The notes: generated from the sequence alone by a model not told the origin. A stretch of DNA of 64,000 nt from Chloroflexota bacterium (GCA_029557965.1 JAKQIM010000031.1:1-64000); one strand, 5' to 3'; counted from the stretch's first letter, positions 8,708 to 17,050 are shown. Translations and numbers: made by a program.

Positions 8708-8946
8708 ATGGTTCGAGGAACTGAACAGGCTTACGCTCTCACCTCACCCCCCACCACTCCTTTCTCCTGCGGCTTTGGCTGACCAGCACTGACCAACACC
8801 CCGCCTGGCAAGCCTCGCTGGAGCATCTGCGCACCCACCAATCGATTGGCTTCGACAGCCTGGAAACCCTGTTGGCTCACCTGAGGCTCCCCGAACAAAA
8901 CCAGGGCCCCGCAGCCCCCTTGCCCGGCCCTATCGAACAGCCTTAA
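8708..8946 (+). pseudogene. Small Chloroflexi-type protein gene broken by a frameshift
   Basis: From 8731 to the TAA at 8944-8946 one frame reads as a real protein: HHSFLLRLWLTSTDQHPAW, then SLEHLRTHQSIGFDSLETLL. This style of short protein (HSFxLRLW..., WRASLE...GFxSLEELFxFL) is common in Anaerolineae, from general familiarity. A stop lies just upstream in this frame and there is no start codon. A start at ATG 8708 is in another frame. One extra C in the six-C run at about 8747-8752 would join the two into a 79-residue protein. It is either a decayed gene or a homopolymer sequencing error. The function of the family is unknown. The beta-helix protein gene follows 22 bp later. Confidence 0.55.
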
Positions 8947-8968
8947 TTCGCGCAAAGGAGAAAATAAA

Positions 8969-11900
8969 ATGAACACTGATCCCTTAAAAAACAATCTTTT
9001 CAACAAACTGCTGCACGGACTGGCCATCCTGGCGCTGCTCCTGTGCCTGGCAGCACCGGCTTACGGCGAGGCAGCGGTATTTGAGGCAACTTTTACGGTC
9101 AACGATAGCGGCGATGATCCCGACGATGACCCCGATGACGATAAATGCCTGACAGCAGATGAACCGCGGGTCTGCACGCTGCGCGCTGCCATCATGCAGG
9201 CCAATTTCAACGTTGGGCACGACACGATCATCTTCGAATATGTAGACACCATCTCACCACTCACTGCCTTGCCGCCTTTGACCGACCCAGACGGCGTTTC
9301 AATCTATGGACAAGGGTATTACAAAGACCACGTCACCATCGATGGAACCAACGCTCCTACAGGCGCAGATGGGCTTGTGCTGGCTTCAGGGAATAATGTG
9401 ATCCAGGACCTGGCCGTGAGCAACTTTCACACCGGCATCGAGATCACCGGCAGCGGCAATATCATCGGCACAGATGGGGATGGCGTTGGCGATGAGGATG
9501 AAGGCAACGTTATCTCCGGCAACAGGATGTTCGGGATCCATGTGATCAACGATTCGACGAATACGGTGATCGCCGGCAACCTCATCGGCCTGAACACCAC
9601 CGGCGATACCGCCCTTGGCAACGTGGTAGCCAATATCTACTTCGATAACGGCCCAGAGCAGGCCCGTGTCGGCACGAATGGCGACGGCGTTTCCGACTCT
9701 CTGGAGCGCAATGTGATCTCGGCAAGCAGCGTAGGCATTGCAATGGACCACAGCGGCCCCATCACTATCACCGGTAATTACATCGGCCTGAATGCCGCCG
9801 GCGATGCCGCCATTCCTAATGTCAACGGCATCGCCCTCAGAGAAGCCACCGGCATCCTCATCGGCACGAATGGCGACGGGCAGGGCGATGAGGCCGAGCG
9901 TAACATCATCTCAGGAAGCTCTAACGCTGCCATTGCCGTATTACTCTCCACCGGCACAACGATTGCCGGCAACTACATCGGCCTGAACGCCAGCGGCAAT
10001 GCTGCCCTGGCAAACAAGGATGGCGTGTGGGGTTCTCAATCCTCCGCCACGCTCATCGGCACAGATGGCAACGGGCAAGGCGATGCCGCTGAGCGCAACG
10101 TGATCTCAGGCAATACGGAATATGGCGTGCATTTTGTCAGCACCATCACAGATACCGTGCTGGCTGGCAACTATATCGGCCTGAATGCTTCGGGGACGGC
10201 TGCCCTCGGCAATGGAACCGGCGTAGCTATAGAAAGTTCATCGGAGATTCGCATTGGCACAGACGGCAACGGGCAGAGCGACGACCTGGAACGCAACCTC
10301 ATCTCAGGGAACACTTACGGCATCGCCCTGGATCTTAGCGATTACACCACCATCGCTGGCAACTACATTGGGACAAATGCCATTGGCGATGCATCCATTG
10401 ACAATTATGTTGGAGTCACCGCTTCGCTCTCCACTTACACCATCATCGGCACAGATGGCAACGGACAGGGCGATGCCGCCGAGCGCAACCTCATCTCGGG
10501 GAACGATTTGGGCATTGGGCTTTATGACAGCGACCACACCACCATCGCCGGCAACTATATTGGGATAAACGCCAATGGCGATGCACCCATCGAGAATCGA
10601 ATGGGCATCATCGTTTCAAACTCCTCCAATGACCTCATCGGCACGGATGGCGACGGGCAGAGCGACAACCTGGAGCGCAACATTATCTCGGGGAGCAGTT
10701 ATGGGATCTCGATTGTCATTGGAAGCGACCGTACCAGCATTGCTGGCAACTACATCGGGACAAATGCCAATGGAGATGCCGCCATCGGGAATTGGGCCGG
10801 TATCAGCATCTCAGACTCATCCGACACCCTCATCGGCACAGATGGCGATGGGCAGGGCGACGCTGCCGAGCGCAACGTGATATCCGGAAATGATTATGGC
10901 GTGTTTTTTGAAAGCGCCGCCACAGGCATGGTATTGGCTGGCAACTACATCGGCCTGAATGCTTCGGGCACGGCTGCCCTTGGCAATGAATTCGGCGTAT
11001 ATCTCGTGAGCGCAGAAAACAGCCGTATTGGCACAGATGGCAACGGGCAAAGCGACGAGCTGGAGCGCAACGTGATCTCAGGCAATACCGAGTTGGGATT
11101 TGTGATGACAGGCAACAGTTATCACAACACGGTGGCAGGCAACTATATCGGCACCGGCGCCAACGGCACATCCGACCTGGGCAACGGAGGAGCGGGCATC
11201 TCCATTGAAGACAGCACAGACAACCTGATCAGCCGCAACCGCATTGCCTTCAGTCACAGCCAGGCCAATGTGAGAATTTTCAGCGGGACGGGCAACACAC
11301 TCAGCGCTAACGAGATCTACGGCGGACTGGGCCTGGGCATCGACCTTGAAGGGTTTGGCATCACCCCCAACGACGACCAGGATCTCGATACCGGCCCGAA
11401 CAACCTGCAGAACTACCCCATCCTACAGACGGTGGTCAGCCTCCCCGGGCAGACCACCATCACCGGCACGCTCAACAGCTTGCCCAATTCCACTTTCCGA
11501 TTGGAGTTCTTTGCCAACACTACCTGCGACGTTAGCGGCTACGGCGAGGGTGAAGTTTACCTGGGCGTCTACACCAGCACCACCAACGCCCAGGGCAATG
11601 CCTCCTTCGTCTTCGTCCACCCTGCGGTTGTGCTCGACGACTACGCCGTGACCGCCACCGCCACCGATGCAGATGGCAATACCTCCGAGTTCTCTGGCTG
11701 TACCACGGTGGATGGAATGCGTTTGCCTGGCGCCGCCACCCACGCCGCCACAGATGTGGATGCAGCTTCTGCCACGTTGCACGGCACAGTAAACGCTAAC
11801 AAACTGACCACGGCGGTCTCCTTCCAGCTCACCACAGTCAGCGGCAATTACGCCAGCCCCATCATCGTTGCAGCCAGCCCCGCCAGCGTAGATGGCACCG

Positions 11901-12061
11901 CCGATACCCCGGTCAGTGGCTCAGCCAGCGGGTTGCAGGCCGGCAGCACCTACTACTATCGGGTGGCAGCCACCAGTGCCGCCGGCACCGCTTATGGCGA
12001 CGAGCTCAGCTTCACGACCCAGAGCGTGCTGAGGATTTACCTGGCGATTATCCTCCGCTAA
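8969..12061 (+). CDS. Secreted CSLREA/parallel beta-helix repeat protein
   Basis: A 1030-residue exported protein with a strong SD (AAAGGAG) and signal peptide (about residues 1-33, LAILALLLCLAAPAYG). A very acidic segment follows (GDDPDDDPDDD), then a CSLREA-like motif (CTLRAAIMQAN). Residues about 130-760 are beta-helix coils of the NosD type, built from repeats of IGTDGNGQGDxxERNVISGN plus TIAGNYIGLNASGNAALGN. Nine copies carry a D/N-G-D/N-G-x-x-D pattern like calcium loops. The last 110 residues form a fibronectin-type fold ending in IYLAIILR, similar to the end of the secreted protein at 31970-36025. Likely a surface or released adhesin or polysaccharide-interacting protein; no enzymatic residues were recognised. 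Confidence 0.88.
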   Translation: MNTDPLKNNLFNKLLHGLAILALLLCLAAPAYGEAAVFEATFTVNDSGDDPDDDPDDDKCLTADEPRVCTLRAAIMQANFNVGHDTIIFEYVDTISPLTALPPLTDPDGVSIYGQGYYKDHVTIDGTNAPTGADGLVLASGNNVIQDLAVSNFHTGIEITGSGNIIGTDGDGVGDEDEGNVISGNRMFGIHVINDSTNTVIAGNLIGLNTTGDTALGNVVANIYFDNGPEQARVGTNGDGVSDSLERNVISASSVGIAMDHSGPITITGNYIGLNAAGDAAIPNVNGIALREATGILIGTNGDGQGDEAERNIISGSSNAAIAVLLSTGTTIAGNYIGLNASGNAALANKDGVWGSQSSATLIGTDGNGQGDAAERNVISGNTEYGVHFVSTITDTVLAGNYIGLNASGTAALGNGTGVAIESSSEIRIGTDGNGQSDDLERNLISGNTYGIALDLSDYTTIAGNYIGTNAIGDASIDNYVGVTASLSTYTIIGTDGNGQGDAAERNLISGNDLGIGLYDSDHTTIAGNYIGINANGDAPIENRMGIIVSNSSNDLIGTDGDGQSDNLERNIISGSSYGISIVIGSDRTSIAGNYIGTNANGDAAIGNWAGISISDSSDTLIGTDGDGQGDAAERNVISGNDYGVFFESAATGMVLAGNYIGLNASGTAALGNEFGVYLVSAENSRIGTDGNGQSDELERNVISGNTELGFVMTGNSYHNTVAGNYIGTGANGTSDLGNGGAGISIEDSTDNLISRNRIAFSHSQANVRIFSGTGNTLSANEIYGGLGLGIDLEGFGITPNDDQDLDTGPNNLQNYPILQTVVSLPGQTTITGTLNSLPNSTFRLEFFANTTCDVSGYGEGEVYLGVYTSTTNAQGNASFVFVHPAVVLDDYAVTATATDADGNTSEFSGCTTVDGMRLPGAATHAATDVDAASATLHGTVNANKLTTAVSFQLTTVSGNYASPIIVAASPASVDGTADTPVSGSASGLQAGSTYYYRVAATSAAGTAYGDELSFTTQSVLRIYLAIILR
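9460..11090 (+). repeat. Nine beta-helix coil repeats with Asp/Asn-Gly calcium-type loops
   Basis: Within the beta-helix protein, the segment IGT[D/N]G[D/N]GxxDxxERNxISG recurs nine times at roughly 60-70 residue intervals, clearly visible at DNA level (for example GGCACAGATGGCAACGGGCA). The intervening coil is NYIGLNASG-like. The copies vary at synonymous sites, so the array is not recent. Confidence 0.8.
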
Positions 12062-12125
12062 ACCCGCTCAAGCGGGTGTATCTGCCGCTGATCATGCGGT
12101 AATGATACCGTGTCGTGCAAAACAA

Positions 12126-12158
12126 GGGGCCGTCTAAAGGTTCTTTCTAGACGGCCCC
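12126..12158. terminator. Hairpin between convergent genes
   Basis: GGGGCCGTCTA pairs with TAGACGGCCCC over 11 bp with an 11-nt loop. It lies between the beta-helix gene and the oppositely directed histidine kinase. The T-run is weak on both sides. Confidence 0.65.
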
Positions 12159-12190
12159 GGCTTCATTTTCGGGATAGTTTTTATTTACAG

Positions 12191-13357
12191 CTAACTTTTC
12201 ATTGGCAAGTAGATCGTAAACGTACTGCCTTCTCCCAGCTTGCTCGCCACCTCGATGCGCCCCCCGTGCTGTTCGATCACCTGGCGGCAAATTGAGAGCC
12301 CCAGCCCCACCCCTCGGAACAGGTGCCCCCCCACCTCGTCCAACCGGAAAAAGCGCTCAAAAATGCGCGGTAGTGCCTCTTCTGGAATGCCCACCCCCTG
12401 GTCCTGCACTTCCACCCAGATCAGCGGCTCGTTATGGCCAATCTCCACCCGCACATCGCCCCCCTCTGGGCTGAACTTGATCGCATTATCCAGGATGGCC
12501 ACAAAAGCCCGCTCCAGGCTGGCTGGGTCTCCAGCCACCTTCGGCAGGCCCTCTGCCACCTTGAGCTGCAAATTGATGCGGTGGCGCTCAGCCCGCCCGC
12601 GCTGCTGCTCTACCGCCATGGTCACCAAGGCCCCCATGTCCACCGGCTGCACGTCGGTCAAGATCAGATCCATTTCTTGCAAGAAGAGGATATCGTTGGT
12701 CAGCGAGATAATGTCTTGGATATTGTTGGCCACCGTATCCAGCGCCGAATTCAACGCCTCGCCCTGCAGCATCCCCTTGCGGATGAACTGCATAAACCCG
12801 CCCGCCGCCGTCAGCGGCGTGCGCAGCTCGTGCGCAATGGTGGTCAAGAACTCTTGGCGGGCATAGTCCATCTCAGCCAACTGCTGGTAGGCCTCTGCCA
12901 GCTCACGCGCCTTCAGGCGCAGCTCTTCGATCGCCAGGTCATCGTTCTGCCGCATGCGCCGGCTGATCTCGCGCACCATCGCCAGCGACATGGTGGTACT
13001 GCGCTCGAGCAGCTTGGTGAAGTCTTCCTTGCGGATCTCCAGCACCGTCACCGGCGTCACCGTGGTCACGGTCGCCGCCCGCGGCGCATTATGGATCAGC
13101 GCCATCTCACCAAAGAAATCCCCCGCCTCGAGGTCTTTCATATGCTTCTTCTCAAGGTTGGTCATCTCTTTGGTAACCACCACCTGGCCATCTAATAGAA
13201 TATAAAAAGTGCTCTCGCGCGCCGCCTCGCGGCACAAGATCGTCTCTTCTGGATACTTGCGCATCTTGCCCACCGCCACCATCTCTTCCGCTTCATCCTC
13301 ACGGATGCCCGGAAAAGCGCGGCGTAAAATCTTGCGTGGAGAGATTTCACTTGGCAT
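12191..13357 (-). CDS. Cyclic-nucleotide-binding-domain sensor histidine kinase
   Basis: 388 residues. Residues about 20-135 are a cNMP-binding (CRP-like) beta-roll with the phosphate-binding-cassette-like stretch FFGEMALIHNAPRAATV. A coiled linker follows (about 135-165), then HisKA with the H-box AHELRTPLTA (His176). The GHKL ATPase domain has the N-box LDNAIKFSPEGG, G1 DQGVGIP and G2 GVGLGLSICRQ. No membrane span or signal peptide is present, so it is a soluble kinase that may respond to cAMP/cGMP or another ligand. No response regulator is adjacent. A GGGAG precedes the ATG, 17 nt after the rsmD stop, so the two are probably co-transcribed. Confidence 0.9.
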   Translation of the reverse strand: MPSEISPRKILRRAFPGIREDEAEEMVAVGKMRKYPEETILCREAARESTFYILLDGQVVVTKEMTNLEKKHMKDLEAGDFFGEMALIHNAPRAATVTTVTPVTVLEIRKEDFTKLLERSTTMSLAMVREISRRMRQNDDLAIEELRLKARELAEAYQQLAEMDYARQEFLTTIAHELRTPLTAAGGFMQFIRKGMLQGEALNSALDTVANNIQDIISLTNDILFLQEMDLILTDVQPVDMGALVTMAVEQQRGRAERHRINLQLKVAEGLPKVAGDPASLERAFVAILDNAIKFSPEGGDVRVEIGHNEPLIWVEVQDQGVGIPEEALPRIFERFFRLDEVGGHLFRGVGLGLSICRQVIEQHGGRIEVASKLGEGSTFTIYLPMKS

Positions 13358-13374
13358 AGGCTGCTCCCGATAAC

Positions 13375-13950
13375 CTAATTGTACAACCGTTCATAGAAAA
13401 TCAACAAGGTGCTGCCATAATGCCGCCGGTCAAATTCAGCCAGGTTGCACAGCACCTCGCCGCCTTCCAGAGGCTCCATCTCCACCGGGTGGATCTGCAC
13501 CATCACCCACGCATCCTCTGAAAGCAGCTCCGGGTGGGCGTCCACCGCCAGCAGTGCCCGCTTCCACAGCCCCTTGTACTGCGGCGGGGCAATGTACACG
13601 TAATCGTAAGCCTGCGCCGGGGTGCGCTCCAAAAAAGCAAACGCATCTCCCTGCCACACCTGCGCCCCGGCCTCCAGGCCGGTGGCTTTCAGGTTGGCCT
13701 TCACCGTAGCCACGGGCAGGCGGTTCAAATCCACAAAAGTCACATGCGCCGCCCCCCGGCTCAAAGCCTCGATCCCCACGCTGCCCGTGCCTGCGAACAG
13801 ATCCAGCATCCTCGCCCCTTGCACATCTGGGCCCAGGATGTTGAACAAGGCCTCGCGCACCCGGTCGGTGATCGGCCGGGTAGTATCCCCCGGCACCGAG
13901 CGCAGCCTGCGGCCGCGCGCCGTACCGCTGATCACGCGCAGCTCAGCCAC
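13375..13950 (-). CDS. rsmD: 16S rRNA (guanine966-N2)-methyltransferase RsmD
   Basis: 191 residues from a GTG start. RsmD hallmarks are the N-terminal RVISGTARGRRL, TRPITDRVREALFNIL, and the SAM motif MLDLFAGTGSVGIEALSRGA. RsmD methylates G966 of 16S rRNA during 30S assembly. The usual catalytic [D/N]PPY motif reads IAPPQYKG here, with the acidic residue replaced by Ala and a shifted Tyr. The remaining fold is intact, so the call is firm, but the active-site motif is unusual. It follows the UroD-like gene by 27 nt in a leftward operon. Confidence 0.9.
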   Translation of the reverse strand: MAELRVISGTARGRRLRSVPGDTTRPITDRVREALFNILGPDVQGARMLDLFAGTGSVGIEALSRGAAHVTFVDLNRLPVATVKANLKATGLEAGAQVWQGDAFAFLERTPAQAYDYVYIAPPQYKGLWKRALLAVDAHPELLSEDAWVMVQIHPVEMEPLEGGEVLCNLAEFDRRHYGSTLLIFYERLYN

Positions 13951-13977
13951 GGCCCACCCCCGCCCGGGTCATCCGCT

Positions 13978-14982
13978 TCATGCCGTCCACTTGCCCTCCA
14001 CGCTCTGCCGCGCCGCCCAAATATTGCCCCGCGGCGCAGTGATGGGCAGCACACAGCCCGTCCCTAAGATGAAGCGCTCTCCGCCGGTTGCCAGCAGCGC
14101 ATCGTGCGCCTCTGCCGCCACCTGCTCGGGCGTGCCCAACACCATCGTCCGCTCGCGCTGCAAGCCCCCGCACATCACCCCCTGGTAGTGCTGGCGCGCC
14201 TCCACCAAAGATGGGAAGGTATCCCGGTCGTGCCAGTTGATGATCGCCAGCGGGTAATCCGTCAGGTGCTCGAACATCACATCGTTGCCGTGCAGGTGCA
14301 GCATATTCAGCCACAGCTTACCAGCCGGCTCCAGCACCTGCAGGTCATACGTCCGCCCAAAGTGCTCATATTCCGAGGCCGAAAGCAGCATATAGCTGGC
14401 ATGCTGCACCGCGTAGAAGACCCCCGCAATCCCGGTTTCACAGGCCGCCTCGATAAACCGCCGCGTACTCTCGGCAATGGTCTGCAAGCCCGCATGCAGC
14501 GCATCTGGGTAATGTCGCAAATGGGTCAGCAAGGTTTGCCCGCCGCACAGATTCTTGGCCTGTGCCAATGGGCTGAAGATGGTTTGCAGCACCGGCGTCT
14601 GCTCTTTCATCTCCCCACACACCAGGCGCAGGCAGTCCAACTGCTGCCCCAGGCTGCCCGCGTAGGGGTCCAGCACCGGCAGGCGCAGCCAATCTCCGGG
14701 CGTTTGCACCGCCCGGCGGGTATTCTCGCGCGTGCCCTCGGTTGAGCCTCGCCACGCATCTTCCACCCCCCAATCGCGCAGGCAAAATGAAGAAGCCGGG
14801 GTCACCTTCACCAGGTCAAAATCATACAAGCGCTGGAATTCCAGGGTCGCCGCCGCCAGCCCATCCGCGGTCTGGTCGTCGACCGGAAAATGCCGCCACA
14901 ACGCCACTGGCGGACGGTCAAGCTTCCCGCCCGCCAGGCAAGCCTCAAGGCGCTGACGATGATTTAAGTGATGCGCTGCCAA
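13978..14982 (-). CDS. Uroporphyrinogen decarboxylase-family protein (not canonical HemE)
   Basis: 334 residues from a TTG that sits 8-9 nt after GGAG and overlaps the end of the TPR gene by 19 nt. It has the URO-D fold: N-terminal NHRQRLEACLAGGKLDRPP, central H-rich strands (LHLHGNDVMFEHL, INWHDRD) and the terminal FILGTGCVLPITAP. HemE's RQAGRYLPEY loop is absent (VALWRHFPVDDQ instead). It therefore belongs to the wider COG0407 group, which includes methyltransferase-like enzymes, rather than being assured as a heme enzyme. Its neighbour, a Mg-chelatase-I-like ATPase, makes a tetrapyrrole link tempting, but no other tetrapyrrole genes are nearby. Confidence 0.8.
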   Translation of the reverse strand: MAAHHLNHRQRLEACLAGGKLDRPPVALWRHFPVDDQTADGLAAATLEFQRLYDFDLVKVTPASSFCLRDWGVEDAWRGSTEGTRENTRRAVQTPGDWLRLPVLDPYAGSLGQQLDCLRLVCGEMKEQTPVLQTIFSPLAQAKNLCGGQTLLTHLRHYPDALHAGLQTIAESTRRFIEAACETGIAGVFYAVQHASYMLLSASEYEHFGRTYDLQVLEPAGKLWLNMLHLHGNDVMFEHLTDYPLAIINWHDRDTFPSLVEARQHYQGVMCGGLQRERTMVLGTPEQVAAEAHDALLATGGERFILGTGCVLPITAPRGNIWAARQSVEGKWTA

Positions 14983-15359
14983 ATCTCTTTCTCCAGGTTC
15001 CAGTCCCCTTGCGTAATCTCATTGATATGCCCCAGGGCCAGGCGGCGCAGCATATCGGCCTTCACCCGGTTCGCCCCCGTCTCTGAAGAGATCAGGTCGA
15101 TCACCTGCCTGAAGGCCGCCACAGCCTCATCCGGCTTCTCTTGGGCCTTCTTCACCATCCCCAGGGCGTAATAAGCCTCGCGATCTTTGGGATCCAAAGA
15201 AATCGCCGCATCCAGGTCCAGCGAGGCCTTATCAAACTGCTGGCGGGCATAACAGGCCATACCCCTGCGCACAAAATCAGCGGCGGTTGTTGGTTCAGGC
15301 ATCGTAGCGGGGTCTACAGGAATTGACTTTACCTTGTAAATTTCTTTCTTCGCAGCCAT
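14964..15359 (-). CDS. Small TPR-repeat protein
   Basis: 131 residues with two to three tetratricopeptide motifs (about residues 28-100): ACYARQQFDKASLDLDAAISL, then the next unit with AYYALGMVKKAQEKPDEAV. The start is supported by AGAGGAAAG, which overlaps the end of the ATPase gene. No signal peptide is present, so it is probably a cytosolic interaction partner. The tight packing with the Mg-chelatase-I-like ATPase (12 nt) and the UroD-like gene (19-nt overlap) suggests a shared function or regulation. Confidence 0.8.
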   Translation of the reverse strand: MAAKKEIYKVKSIPVDPATMPEPTTAADFVRRGMACYARQQFDKASLDLDAAISLDPKDREAYYALGMVKKAQEKPDEAVAAFRQVIDLISSETGANRVKADMLRRLALGHINEITQGDWNLEKEIWQRIT

Positions 15360-15371
15360 CGCTTCTTTCCT

Positions 15372-16577
15372 CTACTTCCCGTTCTCTTTTATGGCCTGGT
15401 CAATAATACCAGAAATCTCAGCCTCTTCTGCCCCTTGATCCTCAAAATACTTTTCCATAAATGTCGAACGCCGCAAGCGCAGTGCCATCGGCGCTACATC
15501 GCGCAGGTCTTCTGCACTGACCTCCAGCCGGTTATCCAGGGCCGCATAAGCACGTGCCCCCTCGAACAAAGTGATCTCTGCCCTCAGCGAATCGATCTTC
15601 AAGCGGTGCACCATCGCCAGCCCCAGCCGCGAAACCTCCTCAGGAATCACCACCTGCGGCAGCATATCGCGCGCCACTTGCAGCTCAGCCTGGGCCAACT
15701 GCGTCTCAGGCGCATACGCCAGCACCACCCGCCGCGGCATGGTCAGGTAAGCCTGCACCCGGCGGTAAGCCTCCATGCGCTCGTTAACGTCACTCAGGCC
15801 GCGCACCACCACCCGCAGCCCAAAGCGGTCCATGATCTGCGGGCGCAGCCGCCCCTCCTCCGGGTTCATCGACCCAATCAGGCCAAAGCGCGCCCGGTAT
15901 GTCGCCGTCAAAGGACCGCGCCGCACGCTGTAGGTTCCCTGCGCCGCCGCATCCAAGATCGCATCCACCACCTCATCTGCCAGCAGGTTCACTTCATCCA
16001 CGTGCAGCAAATTGCGGTCGGCCAACGCCAGGATGCCCCGCTGCAAACGCACCCGCTCTTGCACGGCGGCGCGTTCATCCAGCCCCCCCACCACGTCTTC
16101 CAGGCGCGCGTTCAAGGGCAGCTCCACCAGGCGCACCTTATCCATGGCTGCCAGGGGCTCTCCCTGTCCATACTTGCGGGCGCAGTCTGGGCAAACCGCA
16201 TCCAGCCCGCCAACCTCAATATCCTCTGGCATACAGCCGTAGAAACACAGGCTGCGCGGCGTCTCGGGCAGCAGGTCCACCAGGCTGCGGATGGCAGTCG
16301 TCTTGCCGGTGCCGCGCGGCCCCAACAGCAGCACACCCCCCACCGCCGGGTTGATGACCGCCAACAGCAAAGCCAGCTTCATCTCGGTCTGCCCTACCAA
16401 CGCCAAGAAGGGAAAAGGCAGGCTCTCCGCCAGGCCGCTGTCGGCCTCGCGGGTTAGCTTCCACTGCCCTTTCCCCGAAACGCGCTCGATCAGCTCACGC
16501 AAAGAACGGACCGTGGTGACCGCTTCGGCCTCCGATCCAGCCTTTTCTTCTAGGACAGGGGTTTCGTCGCTCATCAT
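15372..16577 (-). CDS. Magnesium-chelatase subunit I-like AAA+ ATPase
   Basis: 401 residues. Walker A is GPRGTGKTTAIRSL (about residue 84), Walker B/sensor region LLHVDEVNLLADEVVD, and sensor SMNPEEGRLRPQIMDRFGL, all diagnostic of BchI/ChlI. Between them lies the family's insert with a cysteine pair (AVCPDCARKYGQGEPL). In photosynthetic organisms BchI works with BchD and BchH to insert Mg into protoporphyrin. Neither is present here, and many non-phototrophs carry BchI-like ATPases with VWA partners. The specific substrate is therefore open. It heads a leftward cluster with TPR, UroD-like and rsmD genes. Confidence 0.85.
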   Translation of the reverse strand: MMSDETPVLEEKAGSEAEAVTTVRSLRELIERVSGKGQWKLTREADSGLAESLPFPFLALVGQTEMKLALLLAVINPAVGGVLLLGPRGTGKTTAIRSLVDLLPETPRSLCFYGCMPEDIEVGGLDAVCPDCARKYGQGEPLAAMDKVRLVELPLNARLEDVVGGLDERAAVQERVRLQRGILALADRNLLHVDEVNLLADEVVDAILDAAAQGTYSVRRGPLTATYRARFGLIGSMNPEEGRLRPQIMDRFGLRVVVRGLSDVNERMEAYRRVQAYLTMPRRVVLAYAPETQLAQAELQVARDMLPQVVIPEEVSRLGLAMVHRLKIDSLRAEITLFEGARAYAALDNRLEVSAEDLRDVAPMALRLRRSTFMEKYFEDQGAEEAEISGIIDQAIKENGK

Positions 16578-16605
16578 GTGTAGAGGGAAATCAGTTCGTC
16601 GCCGG

Positions 16606-16986
16606 TCAATCCATATCCTTGAGCATATCGCCGAAATCCACCGGCGGCAGCAGCTCAGGATAATCCATCAGCACATCGGCTGTGCCAAAGCTCAGCTCGC
16701 GCATCATGGGCGCCAGCGGCACCTGGGCCGGCGTCACCACTTTGATCGCCTCAGGCCGCAGCACCGCGATGACCGGCCGGATATCGTCATCAGACAGCTT
16801 GCGCAAGATGCGCGGGCCATCTGCCAGCCAGCCCACGTACTGCCCGTGCACCGAATACACATCGCGCTCAGCCGTTACCAACCCAATCCAATCGCCCTGC
16901 CGGCTGTAGATATGTGGATAAGCCATGAAGGCTTCCAGGTCGCCGCGTGTTGAATAGATGGGTACATATCGCTTTGGGGTAGACAT
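16606..16986 (-). CDS. Small unknown protein with a repeated 'YSxxGDxxAF' beta pattern
   Basis: About 126 residues (ATG 16986; another ATG at 16989). Three short repeats, PIYSTRGDLEAFM, HIYSRQGDWIGLV and DVYSVHGQYVGWL, look like strand-turn-strand units reminiscent of the '4-fold beta flower' small-domain type seen in Chloroflexi and other bacteria. The C-terminal half ends acidic (FGDMLKDMD). No catalytic residues or signal peptide are present. A TATAAT (17009-17004) and AAAGG support the start. It lies 28 nt before the Mg-chelatase-I-like gene, probably as the first gene of that operon. The function is unknown. Confidence 0.7.
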   Translation of the reverse strand: MSTPKRYVPIYSTRGDLEAFMAYPHIYSRQGDWIGLVTAERDVYSVHGQYVGWLADGPRILRKLSDDDIRPVIAVLRPEAIKVVTPAQVPLAPMMRELSFGTADVLMDYPELLPPVDFGDMLKDMD

Positions 16987-17003
16987 CATTTGACCTTTTA
17001 TAA

Positions 17004-17009
17004 ATTATA
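17004..17009 (-). promoter_or_regulatory. -10 box for the 16.9-kb leftward operon
   Basis: TATAAT on the minus strand, 14 nt before the first ATG codon (16989) and with AAAGG between. It is the likely promoter for the small protein, the BchI-like, TPR and UroD-like genes, and rsmD. Confidence 0.5.
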
Positions 17010-17050
17010 CTCTCTTCAAGTAATTGTGTGAAATCTGAATAGGCTCAGAA

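Noticed and set aside
12434-13195. 253-residue plus-strand open frame inside the histidine kinase
   Set aside because: Complement of the HATPase/HisKA coding region; His/Gln/Arg-rich and without an SD.
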